From Mesostigma viride (lineage: Eukaryota > Streptophyta > Mesostigmatophyceae > Mesostigmatales > Mesostigmataceae), in contig RPFO01002074.1 in the NCBI GenBank assembly GCA_009746045.1, forward strand, positions 1 to 36,314: 36,314 nt of DNA, written 5' to 3'. Position 1 is the first letter of the stretch, and each line of letters opens with the position of its first letter. The translations under genes were made by a program, and so were the position numbers. Under the pieces are notes generated by a model. That model ran no database searches and had not been told where the DNA came from. It worked only from the letters and a program-made list of their open reading frames with translations. Below are positions 1 to 8,785 of this stretch, piece by piece.

Positions 1-112
1 CAACCTGGCCCTCCAGCCAACACTGGGGTCCCAGGCCCGTCTGCAGGCAGATTGCATGTGGCTTGCGTTCCTTGACGTTGGCCCCAGCCTCAACCTGTAA
101 ACATGCCTGGGA

Positions 113-1225
113 TTACTCTCCAAGGCCACAAGGCAGGAACGATTGGCATCTTCCACACAGGGTCACCACCCCGTTCTGCCACTTGCCCCTCTTGCCCTGC
201 ATTGATGGCTCCTTCCACATTCTGACCTTCAGCCCCACCTGAGGCCTCAGCACATTCCAGCCCCTATCCTTGCGTCTCAACTGAGCAAACACCCTGTCTG
301 CCTCCTCAAGCATGCCTGGACCACTTCCTGGGCTAGCATTCCAAACTGCAGTGTCCTACAGGATTGACAGCCACCCCGTCATAATAGTAGTTTATTCTGA
401 GGTTCAACTGTTCTTCCACCTGCCTGGTCCACACTGCCCTCTCCAAAGCAGATGCTACCAGTGGCACCTTAGGTTCTGCCAGCACTACGGTCTTGACCTC
501 CCTGATGGATCTCTCCACAGCACCTTGCTGTCCATGGCTCTCCCTGGGCGTGACCAGCAGCTTGCATGGCAGTTGCTCCTGCTGTGACAGTAGGCACTCA
601 AACTGAATATCAGCCTGTACTGTCTTGTACACCCCAAAGCCTGTAAGAGAGTCTGCAAGCCCAGCAGCAGGGTATTCCCCTTCATATCTGGCAGAATCTG
701 GAGCAGCCTGTACCTGCTAAATCTGTCCACTGCCACCAAAATGTATAAGCCCCTGATATGCTGGACGTCTACCTGGATGTCCCCTTCTCCCTGGCAGGCT
801 CCTAGCATGGGACCTTGGCTTCTTGCAGCATTCTCCTTACAAGTACATTGCTCAGCTGCAGCCCTGCATGCTTCCCTCAGTGGCTCATCTCCAATCTTCC
901 AACCAAACATCTCAGCCATGGCTGTGTGACCAAAGATATTGTGCAGCCTGCGTCCAGCATCCGTGTAGCTCAGTTGCCTAGCCAGATCCCGCACCTGGGA
1001 AGACGCCTGGACGGCCCTGCGTGTGAGGACGCAACATCCACCTTCTGCATCTTGGATCCAGAGGACCCAGCAGACCCTCCCAGCAGAGCATCTAGGCTCC
1101 CAGAGCCAACCCTGTCTGGGACCCTCCACCTGTTGACAGTTGAGGGGATTGTTGTGCTGCAGCATGCATGCAATCTTGTGGAATGAGAACATCAGCACAC
1201 CCCTGGTGCTGATCAGAGGTGGCAC
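113..1225 (-). pseudogene. Retrotransposon integrase, frameshifted (copia-like order)
   Basis: Three overlapping minus-strand frames together resemble an LTR-retrotransposon integrase. The first (1225-485) has a His/Cys zinc-binding region (HNIFGHTA, then a Cys pair CTC) and the start of the catalytic core, with candidate Asp in IQVDVQHIRG and VDRFSRY. The core continues in another frame from about 635 (QADIQFE, then GAVERSIREVK, matching the Asp-to-Glu part of DDE). The shift lies at a G-run in minus sense near 630-640. A third frame (313-113) has a G/K/W-rich stretch (GKRGKWQNGVV) typical of integrase C-terminal domains. Asp-to-Glu spacing (about 31) is slightly below the usual 35. The piece lies straight downstream of gag, as in Ty1/copia elements, but no protease is visible between them and the RT/RNase H part would lie left of the window. 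I infer a dead or sequence-damaged copy. Confidence 0.65.
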
Positions 1226-1301
1226 CCTGCCCAGATTTATTTACATGTGAAGCTGTGTCCCCACAGGGTGTCTCACTATGTACACGGGACTGCTTCACTA
1301 G

Positions 1302-2627
1302 TCACTTCTGATCAGACTGCCCCTTCTTCTTGTTTGGGCAATCCCTCTTCCAGTGACCTTCCTTGCCACAAGCAAAACACTTGCTCTTGCCAGACCCTCC
1401 CCCTGGGGCCTTGCTGTCCTGCTTGTTCTGGTTGCCTGAGGCTTGATTGTTATTCTGCCCCTGGCCACCACCCTTACCCTGCTGATGGTTGTTACGGTTG
1501 CCAGACTGGTTCCCCTGATTCTGGTTCCCCTGCTGACCTCCTCCACCACCCTGGTTCTGCTCCTTCTGGGCCTGCTTCCTTCTCCTGCTGCCATACCGTG
1601 TCCCAGATGGGGTACGGTTCTTGCCCTGGCTAGCCTGAGACGCTGACCCTCCCTGAGAACTGATACCCTTGCAGGTAGGGACCCGGGTCCTGAAGTTTAG
1701 TATCACACGCTTCAGAGCCCCCCAGGTGCCATCAGTGAGATCACAGAGCTGCCTAGCAGTAGCCCTACCTTCCTCTGACAAGCCCATCTTATCAAGGAAG
1801 TGGTCTGCTGCTGCCCTGACTGTCACACTGAAGCCCTGCTTCTTGCCTGCCTCCACGATCAACTCAAACCTGGCCAGCTCAGCAGCCACCTCACCCTTGA
1901 TCTCAAACTCATCAAATTCTCTCTTCTTTTCCATGGTGAGATTGTGAACCCTGTCAGAAAACTCCTCCTTGATGTCATCCAGGAACTGCAGCCAAGTGTG
2001 CCCCTCCTTCAGAGCATGCCTAGCCATGTCATTGACCCTTTCAGACGATCCCTTGTTTGCGGTGGAAGAGTGAAACACCCTGACAATATCCACACCTGCT
2101 GCGACAGAGCCCACAACTAGCTTCATGTCATCAAGCCACTTATCCAGGTTGTCTTGCTTCAGTGGAGGGTTGAGCGCTTTCTGCCCATTCATGACTGTCA
2201 CAGCATCAGAAAATGGACGGGTGCCAGGCAACACACTCCCCACACGCACTGGTGGTGCCTGGGGAGGGTCAATCCTAGCCTCCAAACGCTCGGGCAACAT
2301 ACCAGACACCCTATCGTGAACAGCAGCTTGCTTTGCAGCACGCACACCTGGGGTGACGATGGCGTCCTCCTCACCAGGCGTTGTGAGCACCACTGCCTCC
2401 GTAGGTCGCCTGGCACGCTTGACTTTCTCCGCCTCAGCTTGCCCATCACGCCACCGCTTGTGTGTTCTCCCGGCCCTGGGGTCCATCTCTGGGATAGGTT
2501 GCCCAGCTGGCGCCTCCACGCCCCTCTCCTCCATCGCCTCCCCTTCCTCTCTGGCGATGTCCTCCTCTGCCGTTCGCTCCCGTTGCTCCTCGAATGTCGC
2601 CGCACCCCGGCTTGCCCTCCTAGGCAT
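1302..2627 (-). CDS. Gag-like protein with CCHC zinc knuckle (LTR retrotransposon)
   Basis: An open frame of 441 codons from the ATG at 2627; the frame also runs open further upstream but without an ATG. The N-terminus is basic then acidic. The middle (about residues 150-330) is helical-looking and resembles a capsid-type gag region. It is followed by a low-complexity Gly/Gln/Asn linker and a CCHC zinc knuckle (CFACGKEGHWKRDC, C-x2-C-x4-H-x4-C) near the lysine-rich C-terminus. Such knuckles bind the retroelement RNA during particle assembly. The integrase remnant begins 76 bases downstream, and an unrecognised ORF ends 68 bases upstream on the same strand. The frame is intact although both neighbours are broken. 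A domesticated gag is possible but less likely than an element remnant. Confidence 0.8.
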   Translation of the reverse strand: MPRRASRGAATFEEQRERTAEEDIAREEGEAMEERGVEAPAGQPIPEMDPRAGRTHKRWRDGQAEAEKVKRARRPTEAVVLTTPGEEDAIVTPGVRAAKQAAVHDRVSGMLPERLEARIDPPQAPPVRVGSVLPGTRPFSDAVTVMNGQKALNPPLKQDNLDKWLDDMKLVVGSVAAGVDIVRVFHSSTANKGSSERVNDMARHALKEGHTWLQFLDDIKEEFSDRVHNLTMEKKREFDEFEIKGEVAAELARFELIVEAGKKQGFSVTVRAAADHFLDKMGLSEEGRATARQLCDLTDGTWGALKRVILNFRTRVPTCKGISSQGGSASQASQGKNRTPSGTRYGSRRRKQAQKEQNQGGGGGQQGNQNQGNQSGNRNNHQQGKGGGQGQNNNQASGNQNKQDSKAPGGGSGKSKCFACGKEGHWKRDCPNKKKGQSDQK

Positions 2628-2695
2628 TATATACAATGGCTGCGACCAACTTTGCAACAAGAAAACAGCAAACTCTCCACCTATCCTCCACCCCC

Positions 2696-3659
2696 TCAAA
2701 CCTCGTTTTCAGACGAAGCTTCTCCTGCAACCGGTGCAGGTGCTGGCTCGTGGAACGGTCCCTCCACCGGATTCAATGGTTGCCCCTGGTCGTCGTGAGT
2801 AGGCACAGGCCTAATAACCACCGGAAGCCTCAAACCATACGCGTAATCACGTATCCAGCGAGAACGCCCCCACCTCAACAAATGGGCCTCACCTAAACCA
2901 ACGTTGTCGTCAATGTGGTAGCGATTAAGCTCGTCCCGCTGCGCCTGCTCACGGCCCTCCTGAGAGCCGTCGCCCTCGTGACGCCTCTGGGCCGGCTGTA
3001 CTACCGCCCCTGCTGGCTGATCTACGAAGTCGTAGAAGGCGTCGTCGGCTGAGACCTCTCGACCGCCAACCACGTCGACAGTCAAACTTAGCTGGTTTAA
3101 CTCTCGGCGAGAATGTGGAGTATCCCGACTAGTGTAGATGGAGAAGGGATTAAGAGTAATGAAGACACGATCAGCAGCGCCTCTGGTCAACTCTAAGACA
3201 GAGTGCGCCAGATTCTGGCACTCTGCCACCAACGCCTGCGTACTGCACGAACGATGGCCTCCCGCCTGTCCCGGGCGACCTGCACCACGTTTGGCACGCC
3301 GGTGTAGTCGTCCCCAAGGCGGAGATTGGCGACAAGGCCGTTTATCTCTCGGCACCCCCGAGGCTTATGGCAATTATCTGCAAAAGCAGAGTGACCACCT
3401 GCTCAAACGCGAATGCGTTTGTGCGGCCAGCCCGCCAAGACGCTGGCAGCCTTCTGATGATTTCCGCGAGGTCCTCGCGAAATCTCAGCAGCTGCTCGGC
3501 TGCTCCTCGGACGTACTCGCCCGGTGCCGACACCGCACGAATATTTCGGCGCACTTCCTCCGAGTCCTCGTGCCCTCCTGCGGGTACTGGACTGGACGCC
3601 GCTACCGTTGCTGCACGCGCAAAGGTATTTGTCCTAGCTTCAGAGTCCGAATTCGACAT
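2696..3659 (-). pseudogene. Unrecognised first ORF of the LTR element, two frameshifts
   Basis: Starts at the ATG at 3659 (MSNSDSEARTNTFARAA) and stays in one frame to about 3346. It continues sensibly in a second frame (EINGLVANLRLGDDYTG...) to about 3235, and then in a third (ALVAECQNLAHSVLELT) to the stop at 2696, so two single-base breaks must be assumed. The product would be about 320 aa, with a helical N-terminal half and an acidic, proline-rich tail. I recognise no family. Its position between a candidate LTR and gag, on the same strand, suggests an extra 5' ORF of the retroelement, perhaps a split or duplicated gag part. It could also be a captured gene fragment. Confidence 0.45.
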
Positions 3660-3779
3660 ATCCGTCGACCAGACTGTAATACGATTTAGATGAACGCGGA
3701 TCAGTGAGTTTTCGGTCTTCCCAAGATGTGATGAATGGAGCCATGGTTTCAACCAGCGGCTTTTAACCTTTACCACAGT

Positions 3780-4147
3780 TGCCTCACTACCCTGTGGTCA
3801 CTAGCCTGAGGCGGCAGCACCCACGGACGGTGTTGGGAAAAGACGCTTGGCCACTGCTGTGTCCGAGCCTTTCTAGGTCTCACCATTGCTGCCAGGCCTT
3901 GCACGCCTTGGCAGGTCCGCCACTGTCAATTTCCTTGGTTGCATCAATCCAGGACGTCTGTCCTTCCATGAATGACAGTAACGCTCTGGATTTATCCGTC
4001 ATGACAAGTACCCGTCCATCCCAGGCCTGCAGGACTGCCAGTCCTGAAGTCCTGTGACATTCTTGGTACCATCAACCAATATTGACCACAGTACCTCCTA
4101 GTGACAGTCGGTCCTGTGACACGTAACGTGTGATGGTTCACCCAACA
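3780..4147 (-). repeat. Candidate 5' LTR of the gag/integrase element
   Basis: In minus sense this stretch starts TGTTGGGTGA and ends ...GAGGCA, the TG...CA boundary of LTRs, and lies just upstream of the first ORF. Four bases after its end is TGGTAAAGG, a possible but non-canonical primer-binding site (plant iMet sites usually read TGGTATCAG). The second LTR would lie left of the window, so the call rests on position and end bases only. No other gene is supported here. Confidence 0.3.
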
Positions 4148-4297
4148 CTGCCACGTGCCCTGTCCCTCACGTGTCCTTAGTCCTGGTACTGCTGTAGCGT
4201 CCGGCGGCATTACTTCGGGACTTGATAACTCTCAAGTTCCTTGTCCAAATGAGGCGTCTAGCACGGCGTTGGAAAGGCCACTTCAAGTATGATATGC

Positions 4298-4325
4298 TTA
4301 GCATATTGCATCACCAATATGCTAA
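4298..4325. repeat. Perfect 11-bp inverted repeat next to the minisatellite
   Basis: TTAGCATATTG and CAATATGCTAA flank a 6-base loop (CATCAC). The second arm ends 6 bases before the first 40-bp minisatellite unit, so this hairpin marks the edge of the array. Confidence 0.75.
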
Positions 4326-4330
4326 CTCAT

Positions 4331-5670
4331 ACACCGCGCACGCAAGGGGCGGCTGCACACACACGTACATACACCGCGCACGCAAGGGGCGAGTGCGCAC
4401 ACACGTACATACACCGCGCACGCAAGGGGGGGCTGCACACACACGTACATACACCGCGCACGCAAGGGGCCAGTGCAAGCACATGTACATACACCATGCA
4501 CGCAAGGGCCGGCATGCACAGAAACGTACATACACCGCGCACGCAAGGGGCTGCTGCACACACACGTACACACACCATGCACGCACGGGGCGGCTGCACA
4601 CACACGTACATCCACTGCGCACGCACGGGGCCGGCGACTGCACACACATGTACATAAACCATGCACGCAAGGGGCGGCTGCACACACATGTACATCCACC
4701 GCGCACGCAAGGGGCGAGTGCAAACACATGTACATACACCGCGCACGCAAGGACAAGGATGCACACACATGTACATACACCGCGCACGCAAGGGGCGGCT
4801 GCACACGCACGTACATACACCGCGCACGCAAGGGGCGGCTGCACACACACGTACATACACCGCGCACGCACGGGGCCAGTGCAAGCACATGTACATACAC
4901 CATGCACGCAAGGGGCGGCTGCACACACATGTACATACACCGCGCACGCAAGGGGCGAGTGCAAACACATGTACATACACCGCGCACGCAAGGGGCAACT
5001 GCCCGCACATGTACATCCACCGCGCACGCAAGGGGCGGCTGCACACACATGTACACACACCATGCACGCAAGGACAAGGATGCACACACATGTACACACA
5101 CCATGCACGCAAGGGGCGGCTGCACACACACGTACACACACCGCGCACGCAAGGGGCGAGTGCAAACACATGTACATACACCATGCACGCAAGGACAAGG
5201 ATGCACACACATGTACACACACCATGCACGCAAGGGGCGGCTGCACACACACGTACATACACAATGCACGGTTGGGGCGACGGCACTCACATGTACATAC
5301 ACCATGCACGCAAGGACAAGGATGCACACACATGTACATACACCGCGCACGCAAGGGGCGGCTGCACACACACGTACATACACCGCGCACGCAAGGGGCG
5401 AGTGCGCACACACGTACATCCACCGCGCACGCAAGGGCGGCTGCACACACACGTACATACACCGCGCACGCAATGGGCGAGTGCAAACACATGTACATAC
5501 ACCGCGCACGCAAGGGGCGGCTGCACACACACGTACACACACCATGCACGCAAGGGCCGGCATGCACACACACGTACATACACCGCGCACGCAAGGGGCG
5601 GCTGCACAGAAACGTACACACACCGCGCACGCAAGGGCCGGCTGCACACACATGTACATACACCTTGCAC
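4331..5670. repeat. Minisatellite, 40-bp unit, about 33 copies
   Basis: The unit begins ACACCGCGCACGCAAGGGGC, continues with a variable GGCTGCACAC/GAGTGCAAAC/CAGTGCAAGC part and ends with ACGTACAT or ATGTACAT. The period is 40 bases (unit starts at 4331, 4371, 4411), with a few 39- or longer variants. Variant types are interspersed rather than blocked. Because 40 is not a multiple of 3 and the unit lacks stop triplets in most frames, long meaningless open frames appear on both strands. The array is not coding. Confidence 0.95.
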
Positions 5671-5836
5671 GTACAACACACAACACACACACACAACAAA
5701 AAATTATATACACACACACACGCACACGCACACGCACACGCACACGCACACGCACACGCACACGCACACGCACACGCACAACACACACAACACACACAAC
5801 ACACACACGCACACGTGAACAACACACACACACAAC
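5671..5836. repeat. CA / CACACG microsatellite
   Basis: After the last minisatellite unit the sequence becomes CA-repeat, then a pure CACACG hexamer run (about 5718-5780), then ACAACACAC variants. Long alternating purine-pyrimidine DNA of this kind can adopt left-handed Z-DNA. It probably arose by slippage from the CACACAC parts of the neighbouring unit. Confidence 0.9.
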
Positions 5837-5945
5837 AATTATAATATTAGTGTAGTATATCAAACAAAATAGTAATAAAGTATTTGCAAGCGTACTTCGT
5901 GTGAATTATGTGTAGACGAGAATAGAAGCTAAACAAAACTCTAAT

Positions 5946-6013
5946 GGAGAAAGAGGGATTCGAACCCTTGGGAAAGTTACCCCATACATAGCATTCCACT
6001 CGGACATTTCTCC
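5946..6013 (-). pseudogene. tRNA-Ser relic (plastid-like) with internal deletion
   Basis: In minus sense the 7-bp acceptor stem is complete (GGAGAAA with TTTCTCC). It is followed by TG, the first half of a D arm (CCGAGTGG), a long variable-arm hairpin (GGGG...TTCCC) and a clear T arm (GGGTTCGAATCCC). The long variable arm and acceptor sequence point to tRNA-Ser. Only about 21 bases lie between position 9 and the variable arm where about 33 are normal. The 3' part of the D arm and 5' half of the anticodon arm are missing, as if removed between two TGG triplets, and a possible GGA anticodon triplet remains. A functional gene is unlikely. Confidence 0.65.
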
Positions 6014-6049
6014 GAAAAAAAGGTCACGTAAGCTAAGGGTGGAGAGTTA

Positions 6050-6104
6050 AGGGTGTAGGTTGTAGGATGTATGGTGTAGGGTGTAGGGTGTAGGGTGTAG
6101 GGTG
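6050..6104. repeat. Telomere-like GTGTAGG repeat run
   Basis: A 7-base period repeat (GGTGTAG with variants such as GTTGTAG and ATGTATG), about seven units. It resembles TTTAGGG telomere DNA in period and G-rich strand but not in exact sequence. It may be a degenerate interstitial telomere track or an unrelated heptamer microsatellite. Confidence 0.6.
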
Positions 6105-6445
6105 TCTTGAGCTTTCTTTTTTGAGATCAATAGAGTCCCCTTCCATGATCATGTGCGTGATCTGGTTATGATTTTCATCTATGGCGTGTGTGGCCACATC
6201 GTGTATTTACAACTTTCTAGCCATGGATAACTAGGTAACCATAAATTGGTTACCATGATAACTAGGTAAAAACGTGTTGGTTTCAGAATACATGTGATCG
6301 CTGCATTGTCATCTACAATGTACAAATCAATCACGGATTTCGGGGCTACGGATTTCGGGGCTAAGTTTTTGTGGGTAGAGATTGGCAAGGGTGTCTTTAT
6401 CTTGCCACTTGGTCACTTGGTGTGCATTACGTCTGTTCTTGCGTT

Positions 6446-6757
6446 GGAGTCAAAAAACTGTCCGTGTGTGGTGGTGGACTTTTCCTCACGGGCAGTCGCC
6501 ATATGTCATACAAGCACTTGTTCGGCGTACCACTAGCTCATGTATGTCACCATTGTAATTTTGCGTTGTAACAGCATTTCTCGGAGCCAACGGCCGTTGG
6601 ACTCAAAAAACTGACCGTGTGTGGTGGTGGACTTTTCCTCACGGGCAGTCGCCATATGTCATACAAGCACTTGTTCGGCGTACCACTAGCTCGTGGATGT
6701 CACCATTGTAATTTTGAGTTGTAACAGCATTTCTCGGAGCCAACGGCCGTTGGACTT
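6446..6757. repeat. 153-bp tandem duplication
   Basis: Two nearly identical copies, anchored at CAAAAAACTG (6451 and 6604), each with TGGTGGTGGACTTTTCCTC and ending at CGGAGCCAACGGCCGTTGG. They differ at a handful of bases, which suggests a fairly recent duplication. Short frames in it lack coding character. Confidence 0.85.
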
Positions 6758-7100
6758 CGAAAAACTGATAGCCTTGTCTGAAGGTGTGTGCGTGAATGGC
6801 ACATGTGCATCGTCGGGGGAGTTTTCTCAAGAGCCACATGTGGTAGTGTAAGGTGGGCATGCTTAGTGCGTACGGGTGGGAGGGACAAGAGGTGCAGAAG
6901 TTGACGGCTTTTGACCTTGGGAAATGACACGGCACACATAAGACAACAAAGTGATAATTTTAATGTCTTTACTGGTGTACTGTCAATTTCTCCGAGCCAA
7001 CGGCCGTTGGACTCTCGAAACTCTCCTGTCTACAAAGTGTGTGCGTGCGATGGCACTTGTTCCATGTGCCGGGGGGGGGGTGAGAAATCTGTCGTTCATT

Positions 7101-7162
7101 AATTTGTGCCTCGTCGGGGTGGGCATGCATGAATTTGTGCCTCGTCGGGGTGGACATGCATG
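7101..7162. repeat. 31-bp tandem duplication
   Basis: AATTTGTGCCTCGTCGGGGT followed by GG(G/A)CATGCATG is present twice, starting at 7101 and 7132. Confidence 0.8.
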
Positions 7163-7570
7163 AAAGCATTTTCATTGGTACTCGGGGTTCAATATTTTTG
7201 TCTTGCTGTTGAAACGTCGACGTGCTCTTCTCCTGCTCTTTTTTTTTCCTACTCAACGGCCGTTGGTGCTTCTAAACTTGCCCAGCGTTATGACTAGGAT
7301 GCCCTTCTTTACTGCTAGCCACCGCCCCTTGTGTACAATGCTAGAATTAGGCCGGGGTAATGGTACACGTCCACCGCGTCCCCAGTGCAAGGTTCGTGAA
7401 TGCGCTGGTTCGTAAAAAATTCGGCACTTGGAAGGTTAGAACACCTGACCCCACTTTCGTTATTTCAACATGCCCTGAACGAAAAAGCTGCGTAAAGGAT
7501 ACATTAACCGTTCCCTGTTATTCTTGATTATATTGCGATATCATGGACGTACACACGCGGTTGGTGGTCC

Positions 7571-7688
7571 GTACTTGCCAACTGCACTTGCAAACTGACT
7601 GACTGACTGCCTCCGTTACGCACTTGCGTGTGTTTCCGTACTTGCCAACTGAACTTGCAAACTGACTGAATGACTGCCTCCGTTACGA
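7571..7688. repeat. 67-bp tandem duplication with ACTG microsatellite
   Basis: GTACTTGCCAACTG starts at 7571 and again at 7638. Each copy contains a GACT/ACTG run and ends CTGCCTCCGTTACG. The remainder of 7270-8785 shows no gene I can support. Confidence 0.75.
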
Positions 7689-8785
7689 CTAACAAGTGAA
7701 CGACGAGTGAGCTACTAAAGTTTTGTTCAGTTCATTGTGTCTATATGTACATAGCCGTTTCTTCAAAACCGTTGCGTGGATACCTTGATTCTGGGTTCGC
7801 TGATACTTGTTTCCCATTTTAAATCTCCCGTCCATAATTGGATACATGTAATGTAGGAGGATACCCACTTGCCCGAAATCCGCGTAACGGGTGATTAGTA
7901 CTGCTGTAAGCGGAACCACAGACAAATCTGTCTAACGGGCTAACATTATTGTCCTTCATGTACTGGTTTTTGCACGCAGGACGCCATTCGCAACACCGCC
8001 TGACGGAGTCGGATGGACCGGACGTGCGTGAGGCTGCTGTTCACAGTCGTGAAGTTGGCAGACATTAATATCAACACGGTCACGAGAATTCGTCCAGAGA
8101 ATAATTGATGCTTGTGACGTGCTCGACGGCTGCGATGACCGAGATGATGCGTGTAGTGCACAGCGTCCGAGACGTCGCGACACCCGTGGCTGTCCTGTTG
8201 ATGCGAACGCACGGTGACGAGACGGAGCCCATTATATAGGTGGATTACAAGTTAGAACGGCCCTCGCGGTTGCACTGTTTAATCGCGAACGTGGATTTTG
8301 CGGAGCCGACGGCCGTTGGGGATTGGAAATCTGATGATATCGGGGCTGCGCACGACATCGAGGAACTGGGGATCGACGTAGGTCTACAGGCTCACTTGTC
8401 CGTCAACATGTATGGCCTCGCTTGACTGTCATCATCTTGACATGTACATAACTAGTTCATATACCATGCATTTGACACTGCCTGCACGTGGATTTTCCAG
8501 ACATACATTGAGGGTAATTATAACTCGAAAGCACTACGTACGATTGAGACGTCCGGTCGTAGAGCAGATGCACTGGAGCTTTCTGATCTTCCAATTGATG
8601 GGTCTGTAATTATGTAAGATATTCAGATATCGCGATGACTCGAGCATCGATGCATGGAATGTAATAATGTATTTCATTCAATTATACATCCAATTTAACT
8701 CCGCAATTGAGGGGCACACATGTCCATCAGCCCGAGACAACATTTCCCAAGTAATTTTCGATTAGTGATTTAGTGTGGGCCTCCC

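Larger units (their letters stand above)
6587..8319. repeat. Dispersed palindrome CCAACGGCCGTTGG, five copies
   Basis: The 14-base perfect palindrome occurs at 6587-6600, 6740-6753 and 6997-7010, as a 12-base version at 7254-7265, and with one mismatch at 8306-8319. Four of the copies follow a C(G/C)GAG motif. After copies two and three the flanks are also related (GTGTGTGCGTG, then ATGGCAC), giving a diverged unit of about 257 bases. This looks like the core of a dispersed repeat family. Confidence 0.7.

Noticed and set aside
4222-5863. Several open frames of 300-540 codons on both strands with Cys/His/Arg/Thr-rich repeats
   Set aside because: They are by-products of a 40-base repeat without stop triplets; similar frames occur in nearly all six readings.
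5946-6013. tRNA gene as the attachment site of the virus
   Set aside because: It is about 17 kb away from the element, is itself degenerate, and shares no visible repeat with the element's edges.
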